Shown piece after piece: positions 34,572 through 41,878 of a DNA stretch of 64,000 nt. The notes beneath the pieces were generated by a model. The model was not told where the DNA came from and did not search any database. It was given only the letters and a program-made list of their open reading frames with translations. Both the position numbers and the translations under genes were made by a program. Origin of the DNA: Bacteroidales bacterium UBA1189 (GTDB lineage: Bacteria > Bacteroidota > Bacteroidia > Bacteroidales > Bacteroidaceae); NCBI GenBank assembly GCA_002309805.1, contig DBYJ01000015.1, positions 18,009-82,008 on the forward strand, written 5' to 3'. Within the stretch, counting starts at the first letter, position 1; the number at the start of each line of letters is the position of its first letter.

Positions 34572-36638
34572 CTACCGTTCGTGGATGAGGCCTTGGCGGT
34601 AAGCGAATAGAAGGCGGCGGAGGTCGTCTATGCGGGAGGCAATATCGTGGCCTTTATCGGTTTCGCGCATCATGATGCGTTGTGAGCGCATCTCCACCAG
34701 ATGACGGGTGGAGCGAATATCGGAGCCCTTGCGAATAGCGTCTTCAGTACTGGTAAAAGGCTGGTGCTCGACCAGCTGCATACCTCGCGAATGATAGACG
34801 AGGGTATAGCCCGCGATGCCCGTCACACGCTGATAGGGTTTGGAAAAGCCACCATCGATGACGATGAGCTTTCCGCCAGCCTTCAAAGGACTCTCGCCCT
34901 TGGCCGTATGAATGGGCGTATGTCCATTGATAATATGGCGATGGGTGCCACGGACATCGAATTCCTCAAGGATGCGGTCCACAGCCTCAGGGTCATCGCG
35001 GAAGGCGTAGTAGGCACCCTTGTTCTCTTTCATGACAGCCTTGTCCTTCAGGAAATAGCGCTCGAAGGTCGTCATCTTATCCTTATCAAACACAGGGGAG
35101 TCCTTGCCACACCAGAGGTACCAGAGGTAATCGAGATTTTGCAGGTCAATTGAACTACAAGTCAACAAGTTGACACGCTGGGCGTAATCTGCATTCACTT
35201 GTTGACCTATTGACTTGTTGATTTGTTGGCCATTCTCGAACGCCTCGCGGATTAGATGGTCGATTCTGTCCAGTAGGGCACGACCATGAAACGTCTCACC
35301 CATAATGGTGACGTCGCGGAACGAGCCGTCGGCATTCATCGGCACAGAGGCATGATAGAGCAGATTGCCGTTGCAGACGAGATACATGGAGCCGTTGTCG
35401 AGCAGGAGGCGAATATGCTTCTTCAGTTTTTCCGATGTAAGGAAGGAGTGGCGAATCTGCCCGATGAGTTCTTGTTCCTCGATGCTGAGACGATAGGGAT
35501 CAGCAGGGTCAACAGTAGGCAGGAAGGTGTCGCTCATGGTGTATTTTCGATTGCCTATGCGGCAAATACCCTTCTTGAAATCCGTCTTGTCAAGCAGCAA
35601 ACGATCCTCCATGCCGTATTCTGGGTGACGGCGGATGATTTCGGCTTCGAGCTTGAACTGTAGGACGCTGATGGCTTTATGCATCTGGGCTATGAGACGT
35701 CGCGTCTTGGCACTAAGGGTGACGTTCTCTTCAAGCCGAGGGCCGAAGGAATCGCAGGGGTCGTCCTTGTAGACTTCCATCGCAAAGATGGCCAATGGCA
35801 GGAGGTTGATGCCATACCCGTCCTCAAGAACGCTAAGGTTGCCGTATCGCATACAAATGCGCAGAATGTTGGCCATGCAGGCTTCGTTGCCCGAAGCGGC
35901 GCCAATCCATAGCACGTCGTGATTGCCAAACTGGATGTCGAAATTCTGGTACTCAGCCAGCGCATCCATCACGAGATGGCTGCCCGTGCCACGATCGAAA
36001 AGGTCGCCAATGATGTGCAGCCTATCGACAGCCAAACGCTGAATGACTGTGCAAAGAGCCGCGATGAAGTGGTCGGCCTCGCCGACATCGATAATCGTAT
36101 CGACGATACTACCCACGTAACGGTTTTTGTTTCGCATCCCTTCGGACTCATGCAGCAACTCCTGAATGATATAGCTGAACTCCTTGGGGAGCACAGTACG
36201 GACTTTCGAGCGCGTGTATTTCGAGGAGATGTTCTGGCAGATGAGCACCAGGTAACGGATGGTGAGCGAATACCAGGATGCCGACAATTCGCTGCCCTTT
36301 GCCGCAGCCTCCTCACGCAGTAGAGCCAGTTTTTCGACGGGATAGTAGATGAGCGTACAGAGTTCGCGCAATTCCTTGGTGCTTAGTTCATCGCCCAGCA
36401 GTTCCGTCACCTTACGACGGATGTCGCCGGAAGCATTCTTGAGCACATGCTGAAATGCCTCGTGCTCGCCGTGGATGTCGGCAAGGAAGTGCTCCGTTCC
36501 CTTTGGGAGATTCAGGATGGCCTCCAGATTTATGATTTCTGTGGCTGTTTCAGCCGCGTTCTTATACGTCTTGGCAAGCAGTTTCAGATAATCCATCTGA
36601 CGCTCTATCTCTTCCTTCGGATAACTCAGTTCGGGCAT
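34572..36638 (-). CDS. fbp: Class III fructose-1,6-bisphosphatase (Fbp)
   Basis: Gluconeogenic phosphatase, 688 residues, of the metallophosphatase-type class III found in Firmicutes and Bacteroidetes. Motifs: HFLADIHGEHEAF, IIGDLFDRGTGSHLVMD, FGNHDVLWIGAASGNEACM and NGHTPIHTAKGESPLKAGGK. The ATG at 36638 (MPELSYPKEEIERQ) is preferred to 36680, which lies in the -7 box TACTTTTG (minus strand 36685-36678). Oddity: between REAFE and LDYLWYLWCG, where family members have a short loop, there are about 25 residues (GQQINKSIGQQVNADYAQRV...) encoded by GTTGAC/TTGTTGA-type short repeats (35150-35235), apparently an in-frame repeat insertion. Divergent from manA. Confidence 0.95.
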   Translation of the reverse strand: MPELSYPKEEIERQMDYLKLLAKTYKNAAETATEIINLEAILNLPKGTEHFLADIHGEHEAFQHVLKNASGDIRRKVTELLGDELSTKELRELCTLIYYPVEKLALLREEAAAKGSELSASWYSLTIRYLVLICQNISSKYTRSKVRTVLPKEFSYIIQELLHESEGMRNKNRYVGSIVDTIIDVGEADHFIAALCTVIQRLAVDRLHIIGDLFDRGTGSHLVMDALAEYQNFDIQFGNHDVLWIGAASGNEACMANILRICMRYGNLSVLEDGYGINLLPLAIFAMEVYKDDPCDSFGPRLEENVTLSAKTRRLIAQMHKAISVLQFKLEAEIIRRHPEYGMEDRLLLDKTDFKKGICRIGNRKYTMSDTFLPTVDPADPYRLSIEEQELIGQIRHSFLTSEKLKKHIRLLLDNGSMYLVCNGNLLYHASVPMNADGSFRDVTIMGETFHGRALLDRIDHLIREAFENGQQINKSIGQQVNADYAQRVNLLTCSSIDLQNLDYLWYLWCGKDSPVFDKDKMTTFERYFLKDKAVMKENKGAYYAFRDDPEAVDRILEEFDVRGTHRHIINGHTPIHTAKGESPLKAGGKLIVIDGGFSKPYQRVTGIAGYTLVYHSRGMQLVEHQPFTSTEDAIRKGSDIRSTRHLVEMRSQRIMMRETDKGHDIASRIDDLRRLLFAYRQGLIHER

Positions 36639-36731
36639 AGGAAAACAAAAAAATGTATTTGTCGAAATGTTTTGGGGCAAAAGTAATCATTTATTCGGGA
36701 TTTTTTTATTCCTTTGCACAAATTTTTCAAA

Positions 36732-37643
36732 ATGTATAAGTTCGAACCCATTCTGAAGACCCTCATCTGGGGTAGTGAAAGTTGGCAATTGTCCGGTGTA
36801 CCGGGTTCATTGTCTGTTGTTTTCGAAGGACCCGAGAAAGGAAAGACTGTGGCTGACCTTCTCTGCGAACAGCATGAGCAACTCGTGGGCCGGCGCAGTT
36901 ACGAACGCTATGGCGACGTGTTTCCTCTCCTTATTAAATTCATCGAGGCCAATCTGCCTCTCTCCGTACAAGTGCATCCGAACGATGAGTTGGCTCGCAA
37001 GCGCCACAACTCCTTCGGCAAGACCGAGATGTGGTATGTCCTTCATGCGAAGAAGGACGCTTACCTTTACGCGGGCTTCAACCGTCTGCTTGACCCCGAA
37101 AGCTACTGCCGCATGGTAGAGGACGGCAGCATCACCCAAGCGCTGGCCAAGCACTCGTTGCAGGAGGGCGATGTGTTCTTCCTCCCCGCAGGACGCGTGC
37201 ACAGCATCGGCGGAGGTACTACTATTGCTGAAATCCAGCAGACCAGCGACATCACCTACCGCATCTACGACTTCGGCCGTCTGGACAAGAACGGCAATCC
37301 CCGCGAGCTGCATACCGAGCTGGCTAAGGATGCCATCGACTATCGTGTATTCTCCGACTACCGCACTCATTATCTCCCCTGCCCCAACCGTCCCGTAGAG
37401 TTGGTTAACTGCGACTATTTCACCACATCGCTACTCGACTTGAACGAGCCCATCCATTTCGACCACAGCGCGATGGATTCGTTCGTCATCTACATCGGCT
37501 TGGAAGACAATTGCGAATTCACGGACGAGAAAGGCGAGACCGCCCTTCTCCACGCCGGACAGACGTTGCTTGTCCCCGCTTCCAACGGACGACTTGACCT
37601 TCGCCCCGTCGGAACAGCCAAATTGCTTGAAGTTCACATTTAA
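36732..37643 (+). CDS. manA: Mannose-6-phosphate isomerase, class I (ManA)
   Basis: Interconverts mannose-6-phosphate and fructose-6-phosphate. 303 residues, the compact cupin form common in Bacteroidetes. Zinc-site motifs: LSVQVHPND, KTEMWYVLHA, and GRVHSIGGGTTIAEIQQTSD with YRIYDFGR. It starts at ATG 36732, 23 bp after the TTCCTTTG -7-like box; the in-frame ATG at 36714 lies in that promoter. Divergence from fbp fits a shared role around fructose-6-phosphate, and the product can feed mannose released by GH92 into glycolysis (inference). Confidence 0.95.
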   Translation: MYKFEPILKTLIWGSESWQLSGVPGSLSVVFEGPEKGKTVADLLCEQHEQLVGRRSYERYGDVFPLLIKFIEANLPLSVQVHPNDELARKRHNSFGKTEMWYVLHAKKDAYLYAGFNRLLDPESYCRMVEDGSITQALAKHSLQEGDVFFLPAGRVHSIGGGTTIAEIQQTSDITYRIYDFGRLDKNGNPRELHTELAKDAIDYRVFSDYRTHYLPCPNRPVELVNCDYFTTSLLDLNEPIHFDHSAMDSFVIYIGLEDNCEFTDEKGETALLHAGQTLLVPASNGRLDLRPVGTAKLLEVHI

Positions 37644-37687
37644 CGTTATTTTTTCATTCTACATTTTTCATTCTTCATTTTTTGTAT

Positions 37688-37695
37688 TATCTTTG
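37688..37695 (+). promoter_or_regulatory. -7 box of the SPOR lipoprotein gene
   Basis: TATCTTTG, 39 bp before the ATG. The region upstream is a TTCATTCTTCATTTTT repeat tract without a clear TTTG at the right distance. Confidence 0.45.
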
Positions 37696-37734
37696 CACAC
37701 CGAAAACAATAACCCATTTTAACATCAACCCGTA

Positions 37735-38217
37735 ATGAAAAAGACCGTATTCTTCGTACTGATGGGCGCAGCCCTCATGTTCACCTCCTGCAAATCCAGC
37801 CAGAGCGCTTACAGACAAGCCTATGAAAAGGCTAAGGCACAGGAAACCTATGCGCAGACCGAGGCTAACGCTCCTGTTCAGACAACCGCTGCCAGCGAGA
37901 CGAGGCCTGTTACTCCCGTAACTGACAACACCCCCGTCCGTCAGGAGGCCGTCGTTGACTTCAACGGTGAGGTCAAATCCTACAGCGTTGTCTGCGGCAG
38001 CTTTAGCGTGCAGACCAATGCCGAGGACCTCTGCCAGAAGCTGAAAGCCGATGGCTATAAAGCCGGCATCGTCAAGAATGTCGACCGTAACATGTACCGC
38101 GTCTATATCGGCACCTACAACACCAAGGCTGAGGCCGTCACGGCTCGCGATGCCTTCAAGGCCGCCAACCCTGACCGTCAGGACTTCCAGGAGAGCTGGA
38201 TTCTGCTGAAGAAGTGA
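37735..38217 (+). CDS. SPOR-domain lipoprotein
   Basis: 160 residues. Lipoprotein signal MKKTVFFVLMGAALMFTSC with the lipidated Cys at residue 19, a low-complexity linker (Gln/Ala/Thr, residues ~20-75) and a C-terminal SPOR domain (SYSVVCGSFSVQTNAEDLC to FQESWILLKK). SPOR domains bind denuded septal peptidoglycan, so the protein probably sits in the outer membrane and touches the cell wall at division sites. Its stop codon overlaps the GTG start of the next gene (GTGA), implying translational coupling. Confidence 0.9.
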   Translation: MKKTVFFVLMGAALMFTSCKSSQSAYRQAYEKAKAQETYAQTEANAPVQTTAASETRPVTPVTDNTPVRQEAVVDFNGEVKSYSVVCGSFSVQTNAEDLCQKLKADGYKAGIVKNVDRNMYRVYIGTYNTKAEAVTARDAFKAANPDRQDFQESWILLKK

Positions 38218-39338
38218 TTCCCTTTCTGGACATACAAGCTGTCACCGCCCTTCACGCCGATGAGATTGCAGCGGCGGTTGACAGCGTTGTACGTTCGGGC
38301 TGGTATCTGAAGGGAAGAGCAACAGCCGTTTTTGAGGAAGCGTATGCCACGTTTATCGGCACGTCCCATTGTGTGGGCTGTGCCAATGGGTTGGATGCGC
38401 TTACCCTTATTTTAAAAGGGTATATGGAACTTGGCGTGATGGCTCCAGGCGATGAAGTCATCGTTCCCGCCAATACGTTCATTGCCTCTGTGCTTGCCGT
38501 CACCCGCTGCGGATTGGTGCCCGTGTTTGTCGAGCCATGCGCCGAAACCTCGCTTATTGACGACAGCCTCATCGAAGCAGCCATCACCCCACGCACCCGC
38601 GCGGTCATGATTGTCCATCTTTATGGGCGTTGTGCCTGGACGGAACGCATCAGCGACATCTGCCGCCGTCATGGGCTAAAATTGATTGAAGACAATGCCC
38701 AAGCACACGGGGCGGTTTTTAGTGAACATCGCACGGGCTCTCTTGGAGATGCAGCAGGGCATAGTTTCTATCCGGCTAAGAATCTCGGAGCCTTGGGCGA
38801 TGCGGGAGCTGTCACGACAGACGATGACACTTTGGCAGACGTCGTACGCCGCTTGGGCAACTACGGTATGGAGCCCAAATACCATTGCGACGTGCAAGGC
38901 CTCAACAGCCGCATCGACGAGATACAAGCAGCCGTACTTACCGTCAAGCTCCGCTACCTGGACGAAGACAATGCCCGCCGACGTGCTATTGCCGACATTT
39001 ATTCCGAATTGCTCCCTCCCCATCTTGCTTCCCCTAGCCCTAACGCCTCATTCCTAACCGCTAATTCTTCTTCCGTCTTCCACGTCTTCCCTATTTTTAC
39101 GGAGCAACGCGATGCCTTGCAACGCTATCTGCTTGCAGAAGGGGTTGAGACCAACATCCACTACCCTATTCCGCCTCATCGCCAGCGTTGCTTCCCGCAG
39201 TTCAACCACCTCTCCCTGCCCGTCACCGAACGTTTGGCAACCACAGAACTCAGCCTCCCCATCAGCCCGGCTCTATCACCCTCAGACGCCCGCATCGTTG
39301 CAGAAAAAGTATTGAAAGGGTTAGAGGTTAAAGGGTAA
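38214..39338 (+). CDS. DegT/DnrJ/EryC1/StrS-family sugar aminotransferase
   Basis: 374 residues, PLP-dependent. Start IPFLDIQAVTALHADEI with GTG at 38214 overlapping the preceding stop. Motifs: GWYLKGRATAVFEEAYA, CANGLDALTLIL, VIVPANTFIAS, EDNAQAHGA and the PLP Lys in FYPAKNLGALGDAGA, then QGLNSRIDEIQAA. It resembles transaminases making 3- or 4-amino dideoxy sugar nucleotides (FdtB/WecE type) for surface polysaccharide, yet no other sugar-nucleotide gene is adjacent. A Ser/Pro/Asn-rich stretch (LASPSPNASFLTANSSS) and the last residues (KGLEVKG) are encoded by CCCTAAC/GGGTTAGAGGTTAAAGGG-like repeats. Confidence 0.92.
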   Translation: MIPFLDIQAVTALHADEIAAAVDSVVRSGWYLKGRATAVFEEAYATFIGTSHCVGCANGLDALTLILKGYMELGVMAPGDEVIVPANTFIASVLAVTRCGLVPVFVEPCAETSLIDDSLIEAAITPRTRAVMIVHLYGRCAWTERISDICRRHGLKLIEDNAQAHGAVFSEHRTGSLGDAAGHSFYPAKNLGALGDAGAVTTDDDTLADVVRRLGNYGMEPKYHCDVQGLNSRIDEIQAAVLTVKLRYLDEDNARRRAIADIYSELLPPHLASPSPNASFLTANSSSVFHVFPIFTEQRDALQRYLLAEGVETNIHYPIPPHRQRCFPQFNHLSLPVTERLATTELSLPISPALSPSDARIVAEKVLKGLEVKG

Positions 39339-39376
39339 GGCTATTTTTTTTTCTTCATTTTTCATTCTTCATTATC

Positions 39377-40009
39377 ATGGAAATCCGTCGTTTGTCCGCA
39401 GCCTTTGTCGCTGCATCTGTAATCCGCGACCTGTTCGATAGAGAGGGCATTCCCTTCACTCCCGTCAACCAAATCAATTGGCCTGCCTATCCCTATCTCC
39501 CCGAAGTAGCTGTCCGAATGGCTCTGGGAAACGATGCCCTGCTCATTCATTATCGTGTCAACGAGCAAGCCGTGCTGGCGCGCTATGTGATGGATGGCGA
39601 TCGTGTTTGGACAGACTCTTGTGTCGAAACGTTCATCCGTCCGAATAGTGCCGAAGGCTATTACAATATTGAATGCACGTGCATCGGCACACTCCTCATC
39701 GGCTACGGCGAAGGACGCGAAGGCCGAGAGCCCCTTTCGACAGGACAGCTTGGAGCCGTCGACCGTTGGTCGTCATTGGGCCGTAAGCCTTTGGGCCTCG
39801 TGAATTCGCCCACCTCATGGGAGCTCACCCTTGCCATACCTTACACTCTTTTCGGCGAGCACGCCCATCAGGTTTCCTCAGGCGAGTTCCGTCTGAACGT
39901 CTATAAATGCGGCGACGACCTGCCTACTCCCCACTTCGTTTCCCTCTTCCCCATCAACGTCCCCAATCCCGACTTCCACCGTCCCGATTTCTTCGGAAAG
40001 CCGGAATAA
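39377..40009 (+). CDS. CBM9-like (DOMON) carbohydrate-binding-type protein
   Basis: 210 residues without a signal peptide. The fold appears to be a CBM9/DOMON-type beta-sandwich: WPAYPYLPEVAVRMALG, LLIHYRVNEQAVLARYV, VWTDSCVETFIRP, YYNIECTCIGTLLIGYG, and a C-terminal SGEFRLNVYKCGDDLPTPHF. Standalone cytoplasmic proteins of this type are common in Bacteroides/Prevotella, where they are annotated only as carbohydrate-binding family 9-like. Ligand unknown. It lies 38 bp after the aminotransferase, behind a TTCATTCTTCATT repeat. Confidence 0.8.
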   Translation: MEIRRLSAAFVAASVIRDLFDREGIPFTPVNQINWPAYPYLPEVAVRMALGNDALLIHYRVNEQAVLARYVMDGDRVWTDSCVETFIRPNSAEGYYNIECTCIGTLLIGYGEGREGREPLSTGQLGAVDRWSSLGRKPLGLVNSPTSWELTLAIPYTLFGEHAHQVSSGEFRLNVYKCGDDLPTPHFVSLFPINVPNPDFHRPDFFGKPE

Positions 40010-40041
40010 CAAGGTAAAATCGCTCTAAAAGCCAATAAAAC

Positions 40042-40131
40042 ATCTACACAATCTACACGAACGGAGTATCGTACTGAATTACTGCCGTTTGAAGCGTGTA
40101 GATGGGGCGTTTTATCTACACAATCTACACG
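40042..40131. repeat. Direct and inverted 18 bp repeats downstream of the CBM9-like gene
   Basis: ATCTACACAATCTACACG occurs exactly at 40042-40059 and 40114-40131, and its half CGTGTAGAT is present inverted at 40095-40103, so the second copy can form a hairpin. This is the first part of the 502 bp gene-free stretch 40010-40511. Confidence 0.85.
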
Positions 40132-40198
40132 TTTTTTGGGCGATTTCGTAGAAAAACGCACTATAGATAGTTCGTTTATTCCGACGTTTGATGTCTTT

Positions 40199-40242
40199 TA
40201 TAAACAGGGGGCGTGTTTATATAAATGCCACCCCTGTTTATA
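40199..40242. repeat. Perfect 12 bp palindrome arms
   Basis: TATAAACAGGGG (40199-40210) and CCCCTGTTTATA (40231-40242) are exact reverse complements around a 20 nt loop that itself contains TTTATATAAA. No T-run follows on either strand, so it is not a normal terminator. Confidence 0.85.
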
Positions 40243-40245
40243 GAC

Positions 40246-40371
40246 AGAGTAGGCAAATCAGAAAATAGAATAGGCGAATAAAAAATTAGCGTAGGCTAAT
40301 AATTTGCCAGAGCAGGGGAATAATTTCGTAACGCAGGCAAATAAATTTGCAGAGCAGGCGACTATTCAGAG
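40246..40371. repeat. Array E: six 20-22 bp direct repeats related to array A
   Basis: Units at 40246-40266, 40267-40287, 40288-40308, 40309-40330, 40331-40350 and 40351-40371, with a possible degenerate seventh. The core AGGCRAATAA matches array A at 5332-5437; the second unit is AGAATAGGCGAATAAAAAAT then T. Confidence 0.85.
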
Positions 40372-40511
40372 AGAGCATGGGAATGGTATTGGTTTCCGCT
40401 TTTCCGGCACATTCTTTTTTTCCTCCAAGGGCTTTTAGATAGGTTGGAGGAGCGTTTTTCTTGCGAATTGTTACAAATATTGGATTTTTATTTGTAATTT
40501 TGCAGCCAATT

Positions 40512-41876
40512 ATGGAAAAGAGGAATAATTTCGGAAGCAAGCTGGGCATCATCCTGGCTGCTGCAGGTTCAGCCGTAGGGCTGGGTAATGTATGGCGTTT
40601 TCCCACCGAAACAGGTTCACACGGCGGAGCGGCGTTTATACTCATTTATGTTGTCTGCGTCATCGTGCTGGGCATCCCCGTCATGCTGTCGGAGTTTGTC
40701 ATCGGACGCAGCACGCACGCTAACACCATCGATGCCTACCGCCGGCTGGCGCCACGCTCAGGGTGGATTGTGCAGGGGTATTTGGGCGTATTTGCAGCTT
40801 TCATTATCCTTTCGTACTATAGCGTAGTGGCGGGTTGGACAATGAAATACCTCACCACAGCCGTCGTGGGAGGGGTTTCGCGCATTTCTGATCCAGCGTC
40901 ATACTATACCGCCTTCACCTCCAACGCCTGGTGGCCTATTATCTTTACGGCACTCGTGCTCCTCATCACCCATATCATCGTCGTCCGCGGCGTGCAGAAC
41001 GGCATTGAGCGTTTCTCGAAGCTGCTGATGCCCCTGCTGTTTATCATCATTGCCGTGCTGGTTGTCTGCTCGATGATGATGCCGGGAGCCAAGGAGGGCT
41101 TGCAGTTCCTCTTGCGTCCCGACTTCTCGAAGATTACGGCTGACACGCTCCTTAGCGCCCTTGGGCAGGCATTCTTCTCCCTCAGCCTTGCTATGGGATG
41201 CCTGTGCACCTACGCCAGCTACTTCCGCGACGACGCCAACCTGACGCGCACGGCCGTCAGCGTCGTCAGCATCGACACGCTGGTAGCCATCATGTGCGGA
41301 TTCATCATCTTCCCTGCCGTATTCAGCGTTCAGGAAATCACGCCCGATGCCGGTCCTGGACTGGTGTTCATCACCCTGCCCAGCGTCTTCCAGATGGCCT
41401 TCGACGGAGCACCCATACTGGGCTACATCTTTGCCCTGTTGTTCTACCTTCTCCTCATCGTTGCCGCCATCACCAGCACCATCTCGCTCCACGAAACCAT
41501 TACCGCCTTCCTGCACGAGCGAGGTCTCTCGCGCCGCGCCGCCGCCTGGATTGTCACCTCCAGCTGCCTCGTGCTGGGCATCTTCTGCTCGCTCAGCTTC
41601 GGCCCGATGAAGGACTTCCGGCCCTTCTTCGGACTTGGGTTCTTCGACGCCTTCGATTTCCTCTCGGCCAAGATTATCATGCCCATCGGAGGCATCATCA
41701 TCAGCCTCTTTGCGGGTTGGCGCCTCGATAAGAAACTGGTTCGCCACCAAATCACCAACGGCGGCAAGCTCAAAGCCCCACTCTTCGGCCTCTATCGCTT
41801 CATCATCCGTTGGGTTGCCCCCACACTCATTACGCTCGTCCTCCTCAACGAACTCGGTGCCTTCAGCCATAAATAG
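40512..41876 (+). CDS. Sodium-dependent transporter of the SNF/NSS family
   Basis: 454 residues with about 11-12 membrane segments. The first helix holds the sodium-site signature AAAGSAVGLGNVWRFP of the LeuT fold; GSHGGAAFILIYV follows and later helices include SYYSVVAGWTMKYL and FSLSLAMGCLCTYASYF. It should import an amino acid or related small molecule with sodium; the substrate is not readable. Start at ATG 40512 (MEKRNNFGSKLGIIL) rather than 40461; a TAATTTTG -7 box at 40495-40502 lies just 9 bp upstream, so the leader is very short. Two bp separate it from the GH71/99-like gene. Confidence 0.94.
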   Translation: MEKRNNFGSKLGIILAAAGSAVGLGNVWRFPTETGSHGGAAFILIYVVCVIVLGIPVMLSEFVIGRSTHANTIDAYRRLAPRSGWIVQGYLGVFAAFIILSYYSVVAGWTMKYLTTAVVGGVSRISDPASYYTAFTSNAWWPIIFTALVLLITHIIVVRGVQNGIERFSKLLMPLLFIIIAVLVVCSMMMPGAKEGLQFLLRPDFSKITADTLLSALGQAFFSLSLAMGCLCTYASYFRDDANLTRTAVSVVSIDTLVAIMCGFIIFPAVFSVQEITPDAGPGLVFITLPSVFQMAFDGAPILGYIFALLFYLLLIVAAITSTISLHETITAFLHERGLSRRAAAWIVTSSCLVLGIFCSLSFGPMKDFRPFFGLGFFDAFDFLSAKIIMPIGGIIISLFAGWRLDKKLVRHQITNGGKLKAPLFGLYRFIIRWVAPTLITLVLLNELGAFSHK

Positions 41877-41878
41877 TC

